A DNA stretch of 64,000 bases from UBA2589 sp038120095 (GCA_038120095.1 JAYOKZ010000012.1:12158-76157); one strand, 5' to 3'. Shown: positions 18,113-27,022, numbered from the stretch's first letter. Made by a program: numbers and translations. Notes: generated by a model not told the origin, from the letters alone.

Positions 18113-20072
18113 CTTCCTGCCCCCCGTACCGCAGGCGAACGACCTCACCCCGCGTGACGACGGAGCCGGAGGTGGGATACGTCTGAGTCACCGTCCCCGG
18201 CCCGATGTCGGCCACGCGCAAACCATGCCTGTGCAGCTCGCGGATCGCTGATCGAGCCGAGAACCCCGACACGTCGGGCACGGTGACGCCGGGGTGGCTC
18301 CCCTGCTCTTCGGAACGCTCGGGCTCGAGAGGGATCGTGAAGTCCGTGACGGCGTAACGCGTGTAGAAATCGGGGGCGACCACGGCCACAGGGCGCTGTG
18401 CCGCCCCAGCCAGCTTTTCGAGGTTGAGGACGTTCGCAGCGAGCGCCGCCTCCATCGTGACCCTGGTCACCGGGGCGGCGACGGCCCCTCCGTAGTACGT
18501 CGCGCCTCCCGGGCGGTCGAGCTTTACGAAAATCACGAGCTGCGGGTCATCGGCCGGGAAGTATCCGACGAACGAGGAGGAGTAATCGCCCCGTTCATAG
18601 CGCCCGTTGGTGGCGAAACGCGCCGTACCGCTCTTTCCGGCAACCTGGTACCCCCCGATACCCGCGGCCCCACCCGTTCCATGGTCGACGACGTCGACGA
18701 GCGCTCGTCCCAGTCGCTCAGCTGTACGACGGCTCACAACCCGCCGAATCTCCTGAGGCTCGTAGCGCTCCACGACCGTCCCGTTGGCGTCCCGAACCTC
18801 ACGTACCAGACGAGGGCGCATGAGCACACCCCCATTTGCGATCGCTCCATACGCCATCGACATCTGAAGTGGTGTCGCAGACATTTCGTACCCGATCGCG
18901 AGCGACTGCGGGGACTGCAGGCTCCAGCGGTCGGGGGCATAGAGCGACCCTGAGACTTCACCGGGCAACTCGATCCCGGTCATCGTGCCGAAGCCGAAAT
19001 CCCTCAGGTTCTGATATTGCAGGCCCGAGGGCAGGGCCAGCGCAGCCTTGGCCACTCCGACATTCGATGACTCGCTCAGCGCGGCTCGGAGGGTGATCTG
19101 CGGGTCGTCTGCATGGGTGTCGTTCAGCGTTCGGCCGTTGATCGTCCAACGACCGTCGCCGATGTCGATGACGTCGTTCAGATCGGCGAGACCGTGTTCG
19201 AGGAGCGCCGCGACGGTGAACACCTTCAGCGTCGAACCGGGCTCGAACGGGGCATTGATGGCCGAGAGGGCCGCGATATTGTCGCCACGCTTGGAGAACA
19301 GCGCCTTGATCTCCCCCGTGTGGGGGTCGGTGATCAGGATGTCTCCACCCAGGGCATCGTGTTCTTCGATCGCATCCAGAAGCGCAGATTGAGCGATTTC
19401 CTGCAGTTCCATGTCGAGCGTCAGAACCACTTCGCCCCCGGCCCGCGGCTCACTTACCGTCCGTCGCTGCCCGGGGATCTGGTTACCCCTGCTGTCGCGA
19501 GCGAAAATCTGAGCACCCGGCGTCCCACTCAGGTGCGCATCGTAACGCTGCTCGATTCCCCCGCGCCCGTCTCCATCGAGGACCACTCCCGTGACGCCAC
19601 GAGCGATCTCTCCATGCGGGTAGTAACGTTGGTACAGGGGTTCGAGGTGGATGCCCGGCACTCCAAGCAGGGAGTCACGGACGGCGAGCGAGTAGAGTCC
19701 GACATGGTTCCAGCCCGACCCTCGTGAGACGACCCGGCTGGCTCGTGCCGGGCTCAGGCCGAGAACTCCCGTGAGCCGCTCCTTTACGGCCTCGGTGTTT
19801 CGAATCTCTCCGGGCGCGACGTAGATCTGCACGCGCTCGCGAGTGACGGAGAGAGGAACGCCATCTGCAGCGAACACCGTGCCGCGGGCCGCAGGCAGCG
19901 TCACCGCGCCGGTCTGCTGGCCTTCAGCCTGCTCCTGCCAATCGGCAGCCTGAAGGATCTGGATCTGTCCGGCACGCAGCGTCACCGCAGTGATACCGAG
20001 CAGCCACACGGTCAGAATCGTCCGTCGTCGCCAGGGGTGCGGACGATGCAGCGCGGATCGTTGGCCGCTCAC
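18105..20072 (-). CDS. ftsI: Division-specific class B penicillin-binding protein FtsI with C-terminal PASTA domain
   Basis: This is the septal transpeptidase that partners FtsW. The 655-residue protein has one N-terminal membrane segment (about 19-35), a pedestal domain, and a transpeptidase domain. Catalytic motifs are S280-T-L-K283, S335-S-N337 and K480-S-G482. A PASTA domain follows at about 594-650 (VTVPDVSGFSARSAIREL). PASTA-bearing septal PBPs are well known in Firmicutes (PBP2x, SpoVD) and rarer in diderms. The start is GTG at 20072, overlapping ftsL as GTGA. Confidence 0.95.
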   Translation of the reverse strand: MSGQRSALHRPHPWRRRTILTVWLLGITAVTLRAGQIQILQAADWQEQAEGQQTGAVTLPAARGTVFAADGVPLSVTRERVQIYVAPGEIRNTEAVKERLTGVLGLSPARASRVVSRGSGWNHVGLYSLAVRDSLLGVPGIHLEPLYQRYYPHGEIARGVTGVVLDGDGRGGIEQRYDAHLSGTPGAQIFARDSRGNQIPGQRRTVSEPRAGGEVVLTLDMELQEIAQSALLDAIEEHDALGGDILITDPHTGEIKALFSKRGDNIAALSAINAPFEPGSTLKVFTVAALLEHGLADLNDVIDIGDGRWTINGRTLNDTHADDPQITLRAALSESSNVGVAKAALALPSGLQYQNLRDFGFGTMTGIELPGEVSGSLYAPDRWSLQSPQSLAIGYEMSATPLQMSMAYGAIANGGVLMRPRLVREVRDANGTVVERYEPQEIRRVVSRRTAERLGRALVDVVDHGTGGAAGIGGYQVAGKSGTARFATNGRYERGDYSSSFVGYFPADDPQLVIFVKLDRPGGATYYGGAVAAPVTRVTMEAALAANVLNLEKLAGAAQRPVAVVAPDFYTRYAVTDFTIPLEPERSEEQGSHPGVTVPDVSGFSARSAIRELHRHGLRVADIGPGTVTQTYPTSGSVVTRGEVVRLRYGGQEDD

Positions 20073-20350
20073 GACTCTCCACCCTTGCCGAGGATGACGA
20101 TCTGCTCCGGGCGCGGCGTGACCATCCCGATCGCTTCCGCAGCCGGGACGATATGGCCAAGGCTTCTGCGGACCAGTACCTCACGCTCGAGCTCGACCTT
20201 TTCGGCCTGAACGACCGAAACCTGCCGGCGGAGGCCGTCGAGCGCCTGATTGGCCTCGAATGCCCTGCTTTGGCGCCAGGTCACGAACCCGAGTGACAGC
20301 AGTAGAAAGGTGAACGTAAGTGCCGCGCGGCCGAGTACCTGGGCATCCAT
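20069..20350 (-). CDS. ftsL: Cell division protein FtsL (small bitopic coiled-coil protein)
   Basis: The 93-residue product has a membrane segment (LGRAALTFTFLLLSLGFVTW) followed by a heptad-rich stretch (NQALDGLRRQVSVVQAEKVELEREV). This is the typical FtsL layout and it pairs with FtsB and FtsQ in the divisome. Sequence conservation of FtsL is low, so the name rests on size, topology and position between rsmH and ftsI. The ATG at 20350 shares a base with the rsmH stop (TGATG). The frame is open further upstream inside rsmH, but the start there would be spurious. Confidence 0.85.
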   Translation of the reverse strand: MDAQVLGRAALTFTFLLLSLGFVTWRQSRAFEANQALDGLRRQVSVVQAEKVELEREVLVRRSLGHIVPAAEAIGMVTPRPEQIVILGKGGES

Positions 20351-21270
20351 CAGGCCGCCCTCCGCCAGGCACGCAGCCGCGCACTTCGGGCGCGAGGGTT
20401 TCGGGCCACCTCCTCTTCCGATGGCCGGAGTACTTTTCGGGTCAGGGTCTCGCCAAGGGGCTTTCCCCGACAGGCACAGAGGGGGAGCTCCGCCGGGCAA
20501 ACGCACGCCCGACTCCACTCCCGGAAGGCGTGTTTCACCGCACGATCTTCCAGGGAGTGATACGCGATCACCACGAGAACCCCGCCAGCCTTGATCACGT
20601 CGCGAATGGCAGGCAGGCCGGCCTGCAACACGTCCAGCTCCTCATTCACGGCGATTCGCACCGCCTGGAAGATCCGTGCCTTCTCCTTTGTGCTCGGGGA
20701 CCGCCCCAGGGCAATAGCCATGGCAGCGACGAGGTCATCACTCGTCGACAGCGGATCGGTGGCTCGACGCTTCACCACCTCACGGGCCAGACGGCGAGCC
20801 CTCGGCTCCTCGCCGAAGTCCCGGAACACGCGCACGAGCTCGTCCTCGTCGGATCCGGCCAGAAACGTGGCAGCGTCTCGCCCGGCCCCTTCCATGCGCA
20901 TGTCGAGGCGGGCTCCTCGGCGGAACGTGAAGCCACGCTCATCTGCATCCAGCTGGTGCGAACTGACGCCAAGGTCGAGCAGCGCACCATCGAGGCCACG
21001 ATCCCGTATCTCCGGATCATGGACCACCAGATCGAATCGAGTGAGGGCGAACCGCACTCGCGCCCGCAGATCGGCGAGCGAACTGCGCGCCTCCTCGAGG
21101 GCCTCCGGGTCGCGATCCACCGCAATGACCCGACACGTTTCGCACGCATCGAGGATCATCCGGGTGTGCCCACCCCCACCGGTCGTCCCGTCGAGGTAGA
21201 GACCCTCCTCCCCGGGAGTCAATAGCTCCAGCACCTCGTGCCCCATGACCGGTTGGTGATAATCGGACAT
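20350..21270 (-). CDS. rsmH: 16S rRNA (cytosine1402-N4)-methyltransferase RsmH
   Basis: RsmH (MraW) methylates N4 of C1402 in 16S rRNA using S-adenosylmethionine. The 306-residue product starts DYHQPVMGHEVLELL and has DGTTGGGGHTRMIL (SAM loop), VIAVDRDPEALEEA, DGALLDLGVSSHQLD, RGFTFRRGARLDMRM and VVIAYHSLEDRAVKH, all diagnostic. The start at 21270 lies 5 bases past the mraZ stop. Confidence 0.97.
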   Translation of the reverse strand: MSDYHQPVMGHEVLELLTPGEEGLYLDGTTGGGGHTRMILDACETCRVIAVDRDPEALEEARSSLADLRARVRFALTRFDLVVHDPEIRDRGLDGALLDLGVSSHQLDADERGFTFRRGARLDMRMEGAGRDAATFLAGSDEDELVRVFRDFGEEPRARRLAREVVKRRATDPLSTSDDLVAAMAIALGRSPSTKEKARIFQAVRIAVNEELDVLQAGLPAIRDVIKAGGVLVVIAYHSLEDRAVKHAFREWSRACVCPAELPLCACRGKPLGETLTRKVLRPSEEEVARNPRARSARLRAWRRAA

Positions 21271-21275
21271 GACCG

Positions 21276-21707
21276 TCAGCCGAACAGCTTGTGGGCGAAC
21301 TGCGTCAACTCCCCTGCCTGTTCCGTCACGACCTCACCATATGTCGCCGGATCCCAGAGTTCCACGCGATCGAGGTTTCCGATCAGCAGGATGGTCCCGG
21401 AGAGATCGGCGGCTCCCTGGAGCGCGGCAGGCACGAGGATTCGACCCTGTTTGTCCGGAGACACCTCCACGGCCTGCCCGATGATCATCCGAACCTGATT
21501 CCAGGCGGCAGGATCATTCCGGCGGAACTCGAGCAGCTTCGCCTGCACTTCCTGCCACTTCTCCTCAGGAAACAGCGTCAGATAGCGCGGCTCCCACTGC
21601 ATCAGAACGAAGCGGTCGCCTTCGGCCTCTCGACGGAACGCCGAGGGGAGGCTGACGCGCCCCTTCTGATCCATCTGATGCTCGTATTGCCCGACGAAAC
21701 CGTTCAC
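21276..21707 (-). CDS. mraZ: Transcriptional regulator MraZ
   Basis: MraZ is an AbrB-like ring-forming DNA-binding protein that controls the dcw cluster it heads. The 143-residue product has two SpoVT/AbrB-like repeats: GQYEHQMDQKGRVSLPSAF at the N-terminus and VEVSPDKQGRILVPAAL mid-protein. Each carries the D-x-x-G-R-[VI] core. The start is GTG at 21707, with GAGGG six bases upstream. The direct repeats just upstream are its expected operator, which implies autoregulation. Confidence 0.95.
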   Translation of the reverse strand: MNGFVGQYEHQMDQKGRVSLPSAFRREAEGDRFVLMQWEPRYLTLFPEEKWQEVQAKLLEFRRNDPAAWNQVRMIIGQAVEVSPDKQGRILVPAALQGAADLSGTILLIGNLDRVELWDPATYGEVVTEQAGELTQFAHKLFG

Positions 21708-21721
21708 TCGGTGCCCTCAGG

Positions 21722-21746
21722 TGGTACGAAGTGGGGAGAAGTGGGG
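21722..21746. promoter_or_regulatory. MraZ boxes (TGGGN direct repeats, 10-base period)
   Basis: On the plus strand TGGGG occurs at 21732-21736 and again at 21742-21746 with a 5-base spacer. A degenerate copy, TGGTA, lies at 21722-21726 on the same 10-base phase. The published E. coli MraZ operator consists of TGGGN repeats with 5-base spacers upstream of mraZ. Here the repeats fall between the predicted transcription start (about 21750) and the mraZ start codon, which fits autorepression. Confidence 0.82.
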
Positions 21747-21757
21747 AAGCAAGGCCC

Positions 21758-21787
21758 ATAATACGGCAGATTGGAGTTCGACGTCAA
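21758..21787 (-). promoter_or_regulatory. Sigma70-type promoter of the dcw cluster
   Basis: On the minus strand TTGACG (21787-21782) and TATTAT (21763-21758) are separated by 18 bases. Each hexamer differs from the consensus at one position. The transcript would begin near 21750, about 40 bases before the mraZ start codon, immediately ahead of the MraZ boxes. This is the only strong promoter-like element noticed for the 14-gene cluster. Confidence 0.7.
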
Positions 21788-21987
21788 GAGTCACTTTTGG
21801 TGATTTTTTCGAGCGTGGCCTGGCGTGCCAATACGGACTTAAACCGTGTAAACGCTCGACATTGGTGGTTTTGCCCCGTAAACAAATTTTTCTAGAATAC
21901 GAACAAAAACCGAAGATCTTTTCGTTGCCACGGCCGACGGTGGGGACAAGTGGGTAAGGTCGCGGGCGACACGCGCACCCCAAGGAC
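21788..21987. other. AT-rich intergenic region between the TPR gene terminator and the dcw promoter
   Basis: No coding region was recognised here. The stretch is noticeably richer in A and T than its surroundings, for example around 21890-21925, and could hold additional promoter or regulator sites for the dcw operon. Both flanking genes are on the minus strand. Confidence 0.5.
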
Positions 21988-22026
21988 AAAAAAACAGCGC
22001 CCCGGGGGAGCTTCCCCCGGGGCGCT
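21988..22026 (-). terminator. Rho-independent terminator of the TPR gene
   Basis: A perfect 14-base-pair stem (21996-22009 with 22013-22026, three-base loop) made almost only of G and C is followed on the minus strand by seven T (21994-21988). It lies 44 bases past the stop codon of the TPR gene at 22070. It should insulate the dcw promoter from upstream transcription. Confidence 0.9.
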
Positions 22027-22069
22027 TGTTCGGTCGCGGCAAACAGCCGCGTCCTGCGTCAGATTCGCA

Positions 22070-23812
22070 TCACCGGCCGCGCTTGATGATTGCTTCCTGA
22101 ATCTCGATGTACGTGCCGACGTTCCCCTGGAGCTCGGTGAGGTTGAGATTCACCGACGCCGGATATCCACCAACGTCTCCCAGCAGCTGGAGAGCCTGTT
22201 GGAACGCCGGCAGCGTGGCCTGAGCAGACTGGAGCGTGTTCGGCTCCTGGTCCACGACAGCCTTCCGGTACAGGCTGAACGCGTGCCAGAAGTTCATCTG
22301 GTGGCGCATCTCCTCGGACAGGTTCGGCAGCTGCTTGCCGGCGATCATTCCGTCTACCGTGTACTGGAAGTCGTCCTTCTGGTAGCCGTTCTGATACGCC
22401 TCCGCGAAGACCATCCGGCCGGCCTGCTCGGCCTGCGCCGGATTGCTCTCGGCGGCGCGCGAAAGAACCGTGACCGCGTCCTGCAGACGACCGGCCTGAA
22501 TCAGCCAGTTACCCTGCCGCAACGCAGCACTCGGGTGATCAGGGTTGATCTCCATCACGCGATCCAGGGCGGCGATCGCATCGTCGAGACGATCCGACCG
22601 CTGGAGGGCGTCGGCGTAGAGAACCCAGAGCCGATCCTGCGTACCGTGGGTCTCGAGAACGCGCTCGCTCATGGCGAGTGCCGCGTCGAGCTCTTCAAGC
22701 TGAATGTACGCGGAGACCACGTTGGCAAGGTGGCCGACAGGCGTCTCGGCACCCTTGGCCTCGAACACCTTTTCGTACGACGCGATCGCCTCGCGATAGT
22801 AGCCGACAGCCTCCGGGGCGACGGCGTCCCCGCCATTCTGAGCGCCAACGGCCGCCATCTGCTGGATCTCGAGAGCTGCGCTGAAGGCAAAGCCACCATA
22901 CTGCTCGTGGAGATCGACGTTCTCGGGGTCTACGTCCAGACCCACCTGGATGAACGCCATCGCACCAACAGGGTCACCAGCCTGCGCCAACTCGTACGCG
23001 ATCCGCATCCGGATGGCCGCGTTGCCGGGATTGATGTCGAGGTACCGCGAGTAATAATCGCGGGCCTTGTCGTCCTGCTCGCTGACGGCGGCAATGTACC
23101 CCGCCAGCTGCAGCGCATCCTCGTGGAAGGGATTCTGCTCGATCACCGTCTCAAGCTCGACGAGTGACTCGTCCATCCTCTCCATCTCGTACAGAATGCG
23201 CCCCCGCAGATATCGCGTTCCGATCTGGCTGGGGTTCAGCGCGAGGGACTCGTCGCAGTTGCGAAGCGCGTTGTCCCACTGCTGCGACGCATAGTAGTCG
23301 TTGCAGATGGCGGCAGAACGCACCGTGGTCGAATAACGCTCGAATTGCTCGAAAATGTGCTGAGCCGCCTCACGACGCGTGTCCTTGGTCGCGGGGAACG
23401 TCTCGATCGGGAACGACTCGGAGCCCTGAATGTCCCAGACCTCGGCGGTCACCGTGAAGTTGTCACGCGACACCTCGTTGTAGCTCGCGCAGATCGCCAC
23501 GGGGATGTTGATCTGAGACGCAAGCTGCCGCGTGTAGAGGCAGTTGAGGTCCTCGATCTTCATGTCGAAGCGCTTCGCTTCGTCCTTGATGTCACGCTCC
23601 TCCATGGCGACGTGCGTGGGGAAGTCCTCGAGGAGCTTGCGCAGTTCCTTCGAGACATCCTTTCCGAACCCGTCGTCCGCGTCTTCGAGAGGTTCGAAGT
23701 ACGGGATGATTACGCGAAAGCGCCCACCATCCTGCGCCGCGAGCTCGGCCACAGGGGCAATCGCAATGGCGCCGATGGCCAGAGCGAACGTCAGCTTAAG
23801 CCGTCCAAGCAT
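22070..23812 (-). CDS. Secreted TPR-repeat protein
   Basis: The 580-residue protein has a signal peptide (LKLTFALAIGAIAIAPVAELAAQ). A short N-terminal domain follows (FRVIIPYFEPLEDADDGFGKDVSKEL) that resembles the start of bacterial CsgG/FlgO-like domains. At least seven TPR-like repeats come after it, for example LALNPSQIGTRYLRGRILYE and NPFHEDALQLAGYIAAVSEQ. Two cysteines in the N-terminal domain (LNCLYTRQ, AICASY) could form a disulfide. The likely location is periplasmic or surface. The function is unknown. It is a single-gene unit with its own terminator. Confidence 0.85.
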   Translation of the reverse strand: MLGRLKLTFALAIGAIAIAPVAELAAQDGGRFRVIIPYFEPLEDADDGFGKDVSKELRKLLEDFPTHVAMEERDIKDEAKRFDMKIEDLNCLYTRQLASQINIPVAICASYNEVSRDNFTVTAEVWDIQGSESFPIETFPATKDTRREAAQHIFEQFERYSTTVRSAAICNDYYASQQWDNALRNCDESLALNPSQIGTRYLRGRILYEMERMDESLVELETVIEQNPFHEDALQLAGYIAAVSEQDDKARDYYSRYLDINPGNAAIRMRIAYELAQAGDPVGAMAFIQVGLDVDPENVDLHEQYGGFAFSAALEIQQMAAVGAQNGGDAVAPEAVGYYREAIASYEKVFEAKGAETPVGHLANVVSAYIQLEELDAALAMSERVLETHGTQDRLWVLYADALQRSDRLDDAIAALDRVMEINPDHPSAALRQGNWLIQAGRLQDAVTVLSRAAESNPAQAEQAGRMVFAEAYQNGYQKDDFQYTVDGMIAGKQLPNLSEEMRHQMNFWHAFSLYRKAVVDQEPNTLQSAQATLPAFQQALQLLGDVGGYPASVNLNLTELQGNVGTYIEIQEAIIKRGR

Positions 23813-24100
23813 GGCTTACTCTCCTTGGGATTTCCCCACTGTTCCACCTGCCGCAGTGCGACAGGGTCGTTCGGACCGATTTCCGAACTGGTTTCAACGT
23901 CCTAAACCGATCGGAGAACGGAGATCCCTCGTTCCGGAACACCAATCGCAAGCTTGAGAAATTATTCACAAAGTACGGGTCCGGCAAACGAAATCGTTCG
24001 ACGAAACCCGGTCCCGGGTCTCGTTACCCGAGGGATTCGAGCAGCCGGTCGGCCGATCCACCCGCACCGCACCCCGCCGAGAAGGCCCCCTCTCTCAGCC

Positions 24101-24550
24101 TCACGCTGCCTGAAACGGGCCATCCTGAGCCTCGAGTTTCGCGCGAAGTTCCTCGGAAAGAGGCACCGACACGCCCACGGAGTAGTCGTACATGACCTGC
24201 ACCGTGGACCCACTCTGCAGCCTCTCCCCCGATGCTGCCCGAACCTCGTACTCCATTTCGAAGTGCTTGCGACCGACTCGGGAGACCCGAACGCCGACCC
24301 TCACCGTCTGCGGCCAGAGAACGCGACCATGCCATCGAACTCGGCACTCGGCGAGGACGTAGCCGAGATCGTCCGAGCGGGGTTGGCCAACCACCCGACT
24401 CCAATACGCCCAACGCGCCTCTTCGAAGTAGATGAGTGCGTCTGCGTGATGAGCGTGACCCGCCACATCCACGTCGCTGAATCGGACAGGTACGTCGTGC
24501 CAGAAGCGAAAGTGTGCGCTGTCGGCCCCATCGGTCTCGTGTCGTTCCAT
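24101..24550 (-). CDS. Hotdog-fold acyl-CoA thioesterase (YbgC/FcbB-like)
   Basis: The 149-residue protein is a single 4HBT hotdog domain. It has the catalytic-region pattern VRFSDVDVAGHAHHADALIYFEEARWAYW, with the acidic residue in the VDVAGH segment as the usual active-site carboxylate. HGRVLWPQTVRVGVRVSRVG and KHFEMEYEV follow as the typical strand pair. The start at ATG 24550 has CAGGGA just upstream. It probably hydrolyses an acyl- or aroyl-CoA in the cytoplasm, but the substrate cannot be told. It is divergently transcribed from the lipoprotein gene at 24724. The 288 bases between it and the TPR gene hold nothing recognised. Confidence 0.85.
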   Translation of the reverse strand: MERHETDGADSAHFRFWHDVPVRFSDVDVAGHAHHADALIYFEEARWAYWSRVVGQPRSDDLGYVLAECRVRWHGRVLWPQTVRVGVRVSRVGRKHFEMEYEVRAASGERLQSGSTVQVMYDYSVGVSVPLSEELRAKLEAQDGPFQAA

Positions 24551-24723
24551 GGTCCCTGATCTTGTGACGTGTCCGTATCGCACCGGGCATGGGCAGGCCC
24601 GCTTCCGAGTGTGAGGGAAGGACACCCGTCGTCGGCTCCGCAATCGGCTTCGGCGAGGACGGCGAACAGAGACCGACTGCGGGCTCCCGTGACTCGCGAC
24701 AGCCGACCACTTTATGTTGAGAG

Positions 24724-25545
24724 ATGAACGCTACTCAGGCAAACCTCCGCCCCGCCCAGACTCGCGTGGGCGTGCTCCTGCTCGCAGCGCTCCTCTCCTC
24801 ATGCTCGTTGGGTTACAAGACGAGTTCGGGACATCGGTCGCAGTCGGAGGCGGAGTGGCGCGCTCTCGGGACGCCCCGCCCAACTCCTTTGTCAGGCGCG
24901 ACACGGCTGACGGTGACGTCGTTCGACCTTGGTGATCGAGATCTCGACCTCGAAACGATCGGTATCGACGCGTCGGTCGCCGTCCTCGAGTTGGCCACCG
25001 CCGGTCTGTTGCGACGCCGCGACGTCCACTTCGTCGAACGCCGACGCTTCAGCGTTGCAGCCGCGGCGGAGCGTGCCGGACTCGAGCCGCCTGCCGGTCG
25101 CCCACCCGTTGGTATCTCGGTCGGAGCCGAGTTTGCAGCAGCGGCCACCTATGCAGAAGTCACCACCGAACTCGCCAGCCTCGAGGTACGGCTGACGAGC
25201 CTCCAGACGGGAGAAGTCGTGGGCGCGACACGCCTTCAGGTCACCCCGGGAGCCGATGCCGTGCAGCTGGGACGGTCCATGGTGAGCGGAATCCTCGCTG
25301 TACTGGACGAACTGAACCGACGCCCTCTCTGGGATGATCCGATGGCCGCGACACGGGAGTCGGAGCGGGTTCGGGAGGACATCCTCGCGAACTTCCTGCA
25401 AGGTCTGGCCTACGAAGAAGTGTGGGATTGGGAAGAGGCCCGGGAGGCGTACCAGGCCGCGGTGGATGTGGACTTCCCCGAGGCTGCGGCAGCGCTCGCG
25501 CGGACTGCACGACTTCGATTGGGTGGGACCCTGGCTGAGAGCTGA
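24724..25545 (+). CDS. CsgG/LpoB-like lipoprotein of unknown function
   Basis: The 273-residue product has a lipoprotein signal ending in LLAALLSSC with Cys27 as the lipidation site. The core (RLTVTSFDLGDRDLDLETIG, then AVLELATAGLLRRRDVHFVERRR) matches the pattern of CsgG/FlgO/LpoB-type domains, in which a set of tail helices and an ERR/VER strand recur. A short helical, TPR-like segment ends the protein (ILANFLQGLAYEEVWDWEEAREAYQAAVDV). It is followed after 6 bases by the DUF2911 gene, so the two are probably co-transcribed. The family call is tentative. Confidence 0.65.
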   Translation: MNATQANLRPAQTRVGVLLLAALLSSCSLGYKTSSGHRSQSEAEWRALGTPRPTPLSGATRLTVTSFDLGDRDLDLETIGIDASVAVLELATAGLLRRRDVHFVERRRFSVAAAAERAGLEPPAGRPPVGISVGAEFAAAATYAEVTTELASLEVRLTSLQTGEVVGATRLQVTPGADAVQLGRSMVSGILAVLDELNRRPLWDDPMAATRESERVREDILANFLQGLAYEEVWDWEEAREAYQAAVDVDFPEAAAALARTARLRLGGTLAES

Positions 25546-25551
25546 CTGGCG

Positions 25552-26130
25552 ATGACCCCGCGGTCTTTCATCATTTTCGGCACCTTGTCGGTGGCCGTCG
25601 GAGCCTTGACCATGCCTGTAGAGGCGCAGGCAGTTCACTGTCAGTTCCGAGGCGCTCCCGAGGCGCTCGCCGACCGACCGAGCCCGCTCGACTCCGTCTC
25701 CATCCGGCTCGGAGACGGCGAGGCGAAGCTATGTTACGGACGCCCATCGGCCCGGGGTCGAACGATGATCGGGGGGGTCGATCCCCTCGGGCAGCCGTGG
25801 CGGATGGGTGCCAACGAGCCAACGACCCTGCATGTGCCCTTTCCAGCACGCCTCGGCTCCGTGGATCTCGAGCCGGGCGCCTACTCGCTCTACGCGATTC
25901 CGGGAGCGACAGAGTGGACGATCGTGGTAAACGCCAATGTCAACCGCTGGGGCATACCGATCAGCCCCGACGTCCGATCCTCGGATGTCGGCAGCTTCGT
26001 GGTCCAGCCGACCGAGTCGCCCGAACACGAGGAGATGCTGACCTTCAGCTTCGTTGGGGCGGACGCTGCGGGAATCCTCACCTTCCGCTGGGAAGGAGCG
26101 GTCTGGGACGTAGCTTTCTCACGCCGATGA
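25552..26130 (+). CDS. DUF2911-family secreted protein
   Basis: The 192-residue protein has a signal peptide (FIIFGTLSVAVGALTMPVEAQA). It then has the DUF2911 pattern: VSIRLGDGEAKLCYGRPSARGR, FGG-like MIGGVDPLGQPWRMGANEPT, YSLYAIPGATEWTIVVN, and a C-terminal FRWEGAVWDVAF. The family is common in Bacteroidota and Gemmatimonadota. No biochemical role is established. It lies directly behind the lipoprotein gene. Confidence 0.9.
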   Translation: MTPRSFIIFGTLSVAVGALTMPVEAQAVHCQFRGAPEALADRPSPLDSVSIRLGDGEAKLCYGRPSARGRTMIGGVDPLGQPWRMGANEPTTLHVPFPARLGSVDLEPGAYSLYAIPGATEWTIVVNANVNRWGIPISPDVRSSDVGSFVVQPTESPEHEEMLTFSFVGADAAGILTFRWEGAVWDVAFSRR

Positions 26131-26248
26131 CTCGGGCGGGGGAGGCGGCGCCGGCCGTGGTTCTCCAGGTTGGGAGAGACGACGGTCCGCCCTCGACCAT
26201 CGGAAGCCTGCCGGGCCCGTGGAAGCTGGTTCAGCAGGTCTCTGCCTG

Positions 26249-27022
26249 ATGGCAGCCGACCACCCGTTTGCCCTTCAGGGACCAGCCCAGATCATCGCGC
26301 ATCGCGGTTATAGTGCTCGTGCCCCGGAAAATACCATCTCGGCCCTCTCGCTCGCCCTCGACCACGGGGCGACGGCCGTCGAATTCGACGTGCACTCGGC
26401 AGGGGACGGCACCCCCGTTCTTCTGCATGACGCTACGCTCGACCGAACGACGAGTGGTCGCGGCCCCGTCACTGACTACAGTGCCGCCGAGCTCTCGTCG
26501 CTGGACGCCGGCTCCTGGTTCGGACCGGAATTCGCGGGAGAGCCGGTGCCGTCCCTCGAGGATACGCTGGTAGAGATCAAGGCTCGCATCTCCTGCATCT
26601 TCGCCGAACTCAAGGGTGTCCGGGACATCGGGGATGTCGCAGCCATCGTCGCACTGTCTCGAAGTGCCGAGCTTGGGGATCGAACGATCTTCATTTCGAT
26701 GGACTGGGCCCTTCTCGACGAAATCCGCCGCTGCGACCCCGAGGCACGAATCGGATTGATCGTCCATGAACCGGCCCTGATCGACCCGGCCCTTGCCCGG
26801 GCTCAAGGGGATCCGCACTGCATGCTCGACTTCGACGCAGAGATCCTCCTGGCACGACCAGAGGTCGCGGCTCGGGCTCGGAACTCGGGCATCGCGCTGG
26901 CAGCATGGACCGTTGACGAAGTACACCAGGCGGAGCAGCTGTTTGCCATGGGCGTACCCCGAATCACGACGAACGAGGTGACCCGCCTCCTCGCATGGGC
27001 GAAATCGCTGGAGGAGCGTTAA
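26249..27022 (+). CDS. Glycerophosphodiester phosphodiesterase (GDPD family)
   Basis: This TIM-barrel phosphodiesterase cleaves glycerophosphodiesters to glycerol-3-phosphate and an alcohol. The 257-residue product has IIAHRGYSARAPENT (His-Arg pair and the ENT metal-ligand segment), AVEFDVHSAGDGTPVLLHDATLDRTT (second His) and LAAWTVDE near the C-terminus. No signal peptide is evident, so it is probably cytoplasmic. ATG 26249 was chosen over 26219 because the family match starts right after it. Its TAA stop overlaps the stop of the convergent kinase gene. Confidence 0.92.
   Translation: MAADHPFALQGPAQIIAHRGYSARAPENTISALSLALDHGATAVEFDVHSAGDGTPVLLHDATLDRTTSGRGPVTDYSAAELSSLDAGSWFGPEFAGEPVPSLEDTLVEIKARISCIFAELKGVRDIGDVAAIVALSRSAELGDRTIFISMDWALLDEIRRCDPEARIGLIVHEPALIDPALARAQGDPHCMLDFDAEILLARPEVAARARNSGIALAAWTVDEVHQAEQLFAMGVPRITTNEVTRLLAWAKSLEER

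Noticed and set aside
23813..24100. Small gene between the TPR protein and the thioesterase
   Set aside because: Open frames there give low-complexity Arg/Pro-rich products on either strand, with no ribosome binding site or family pattern.
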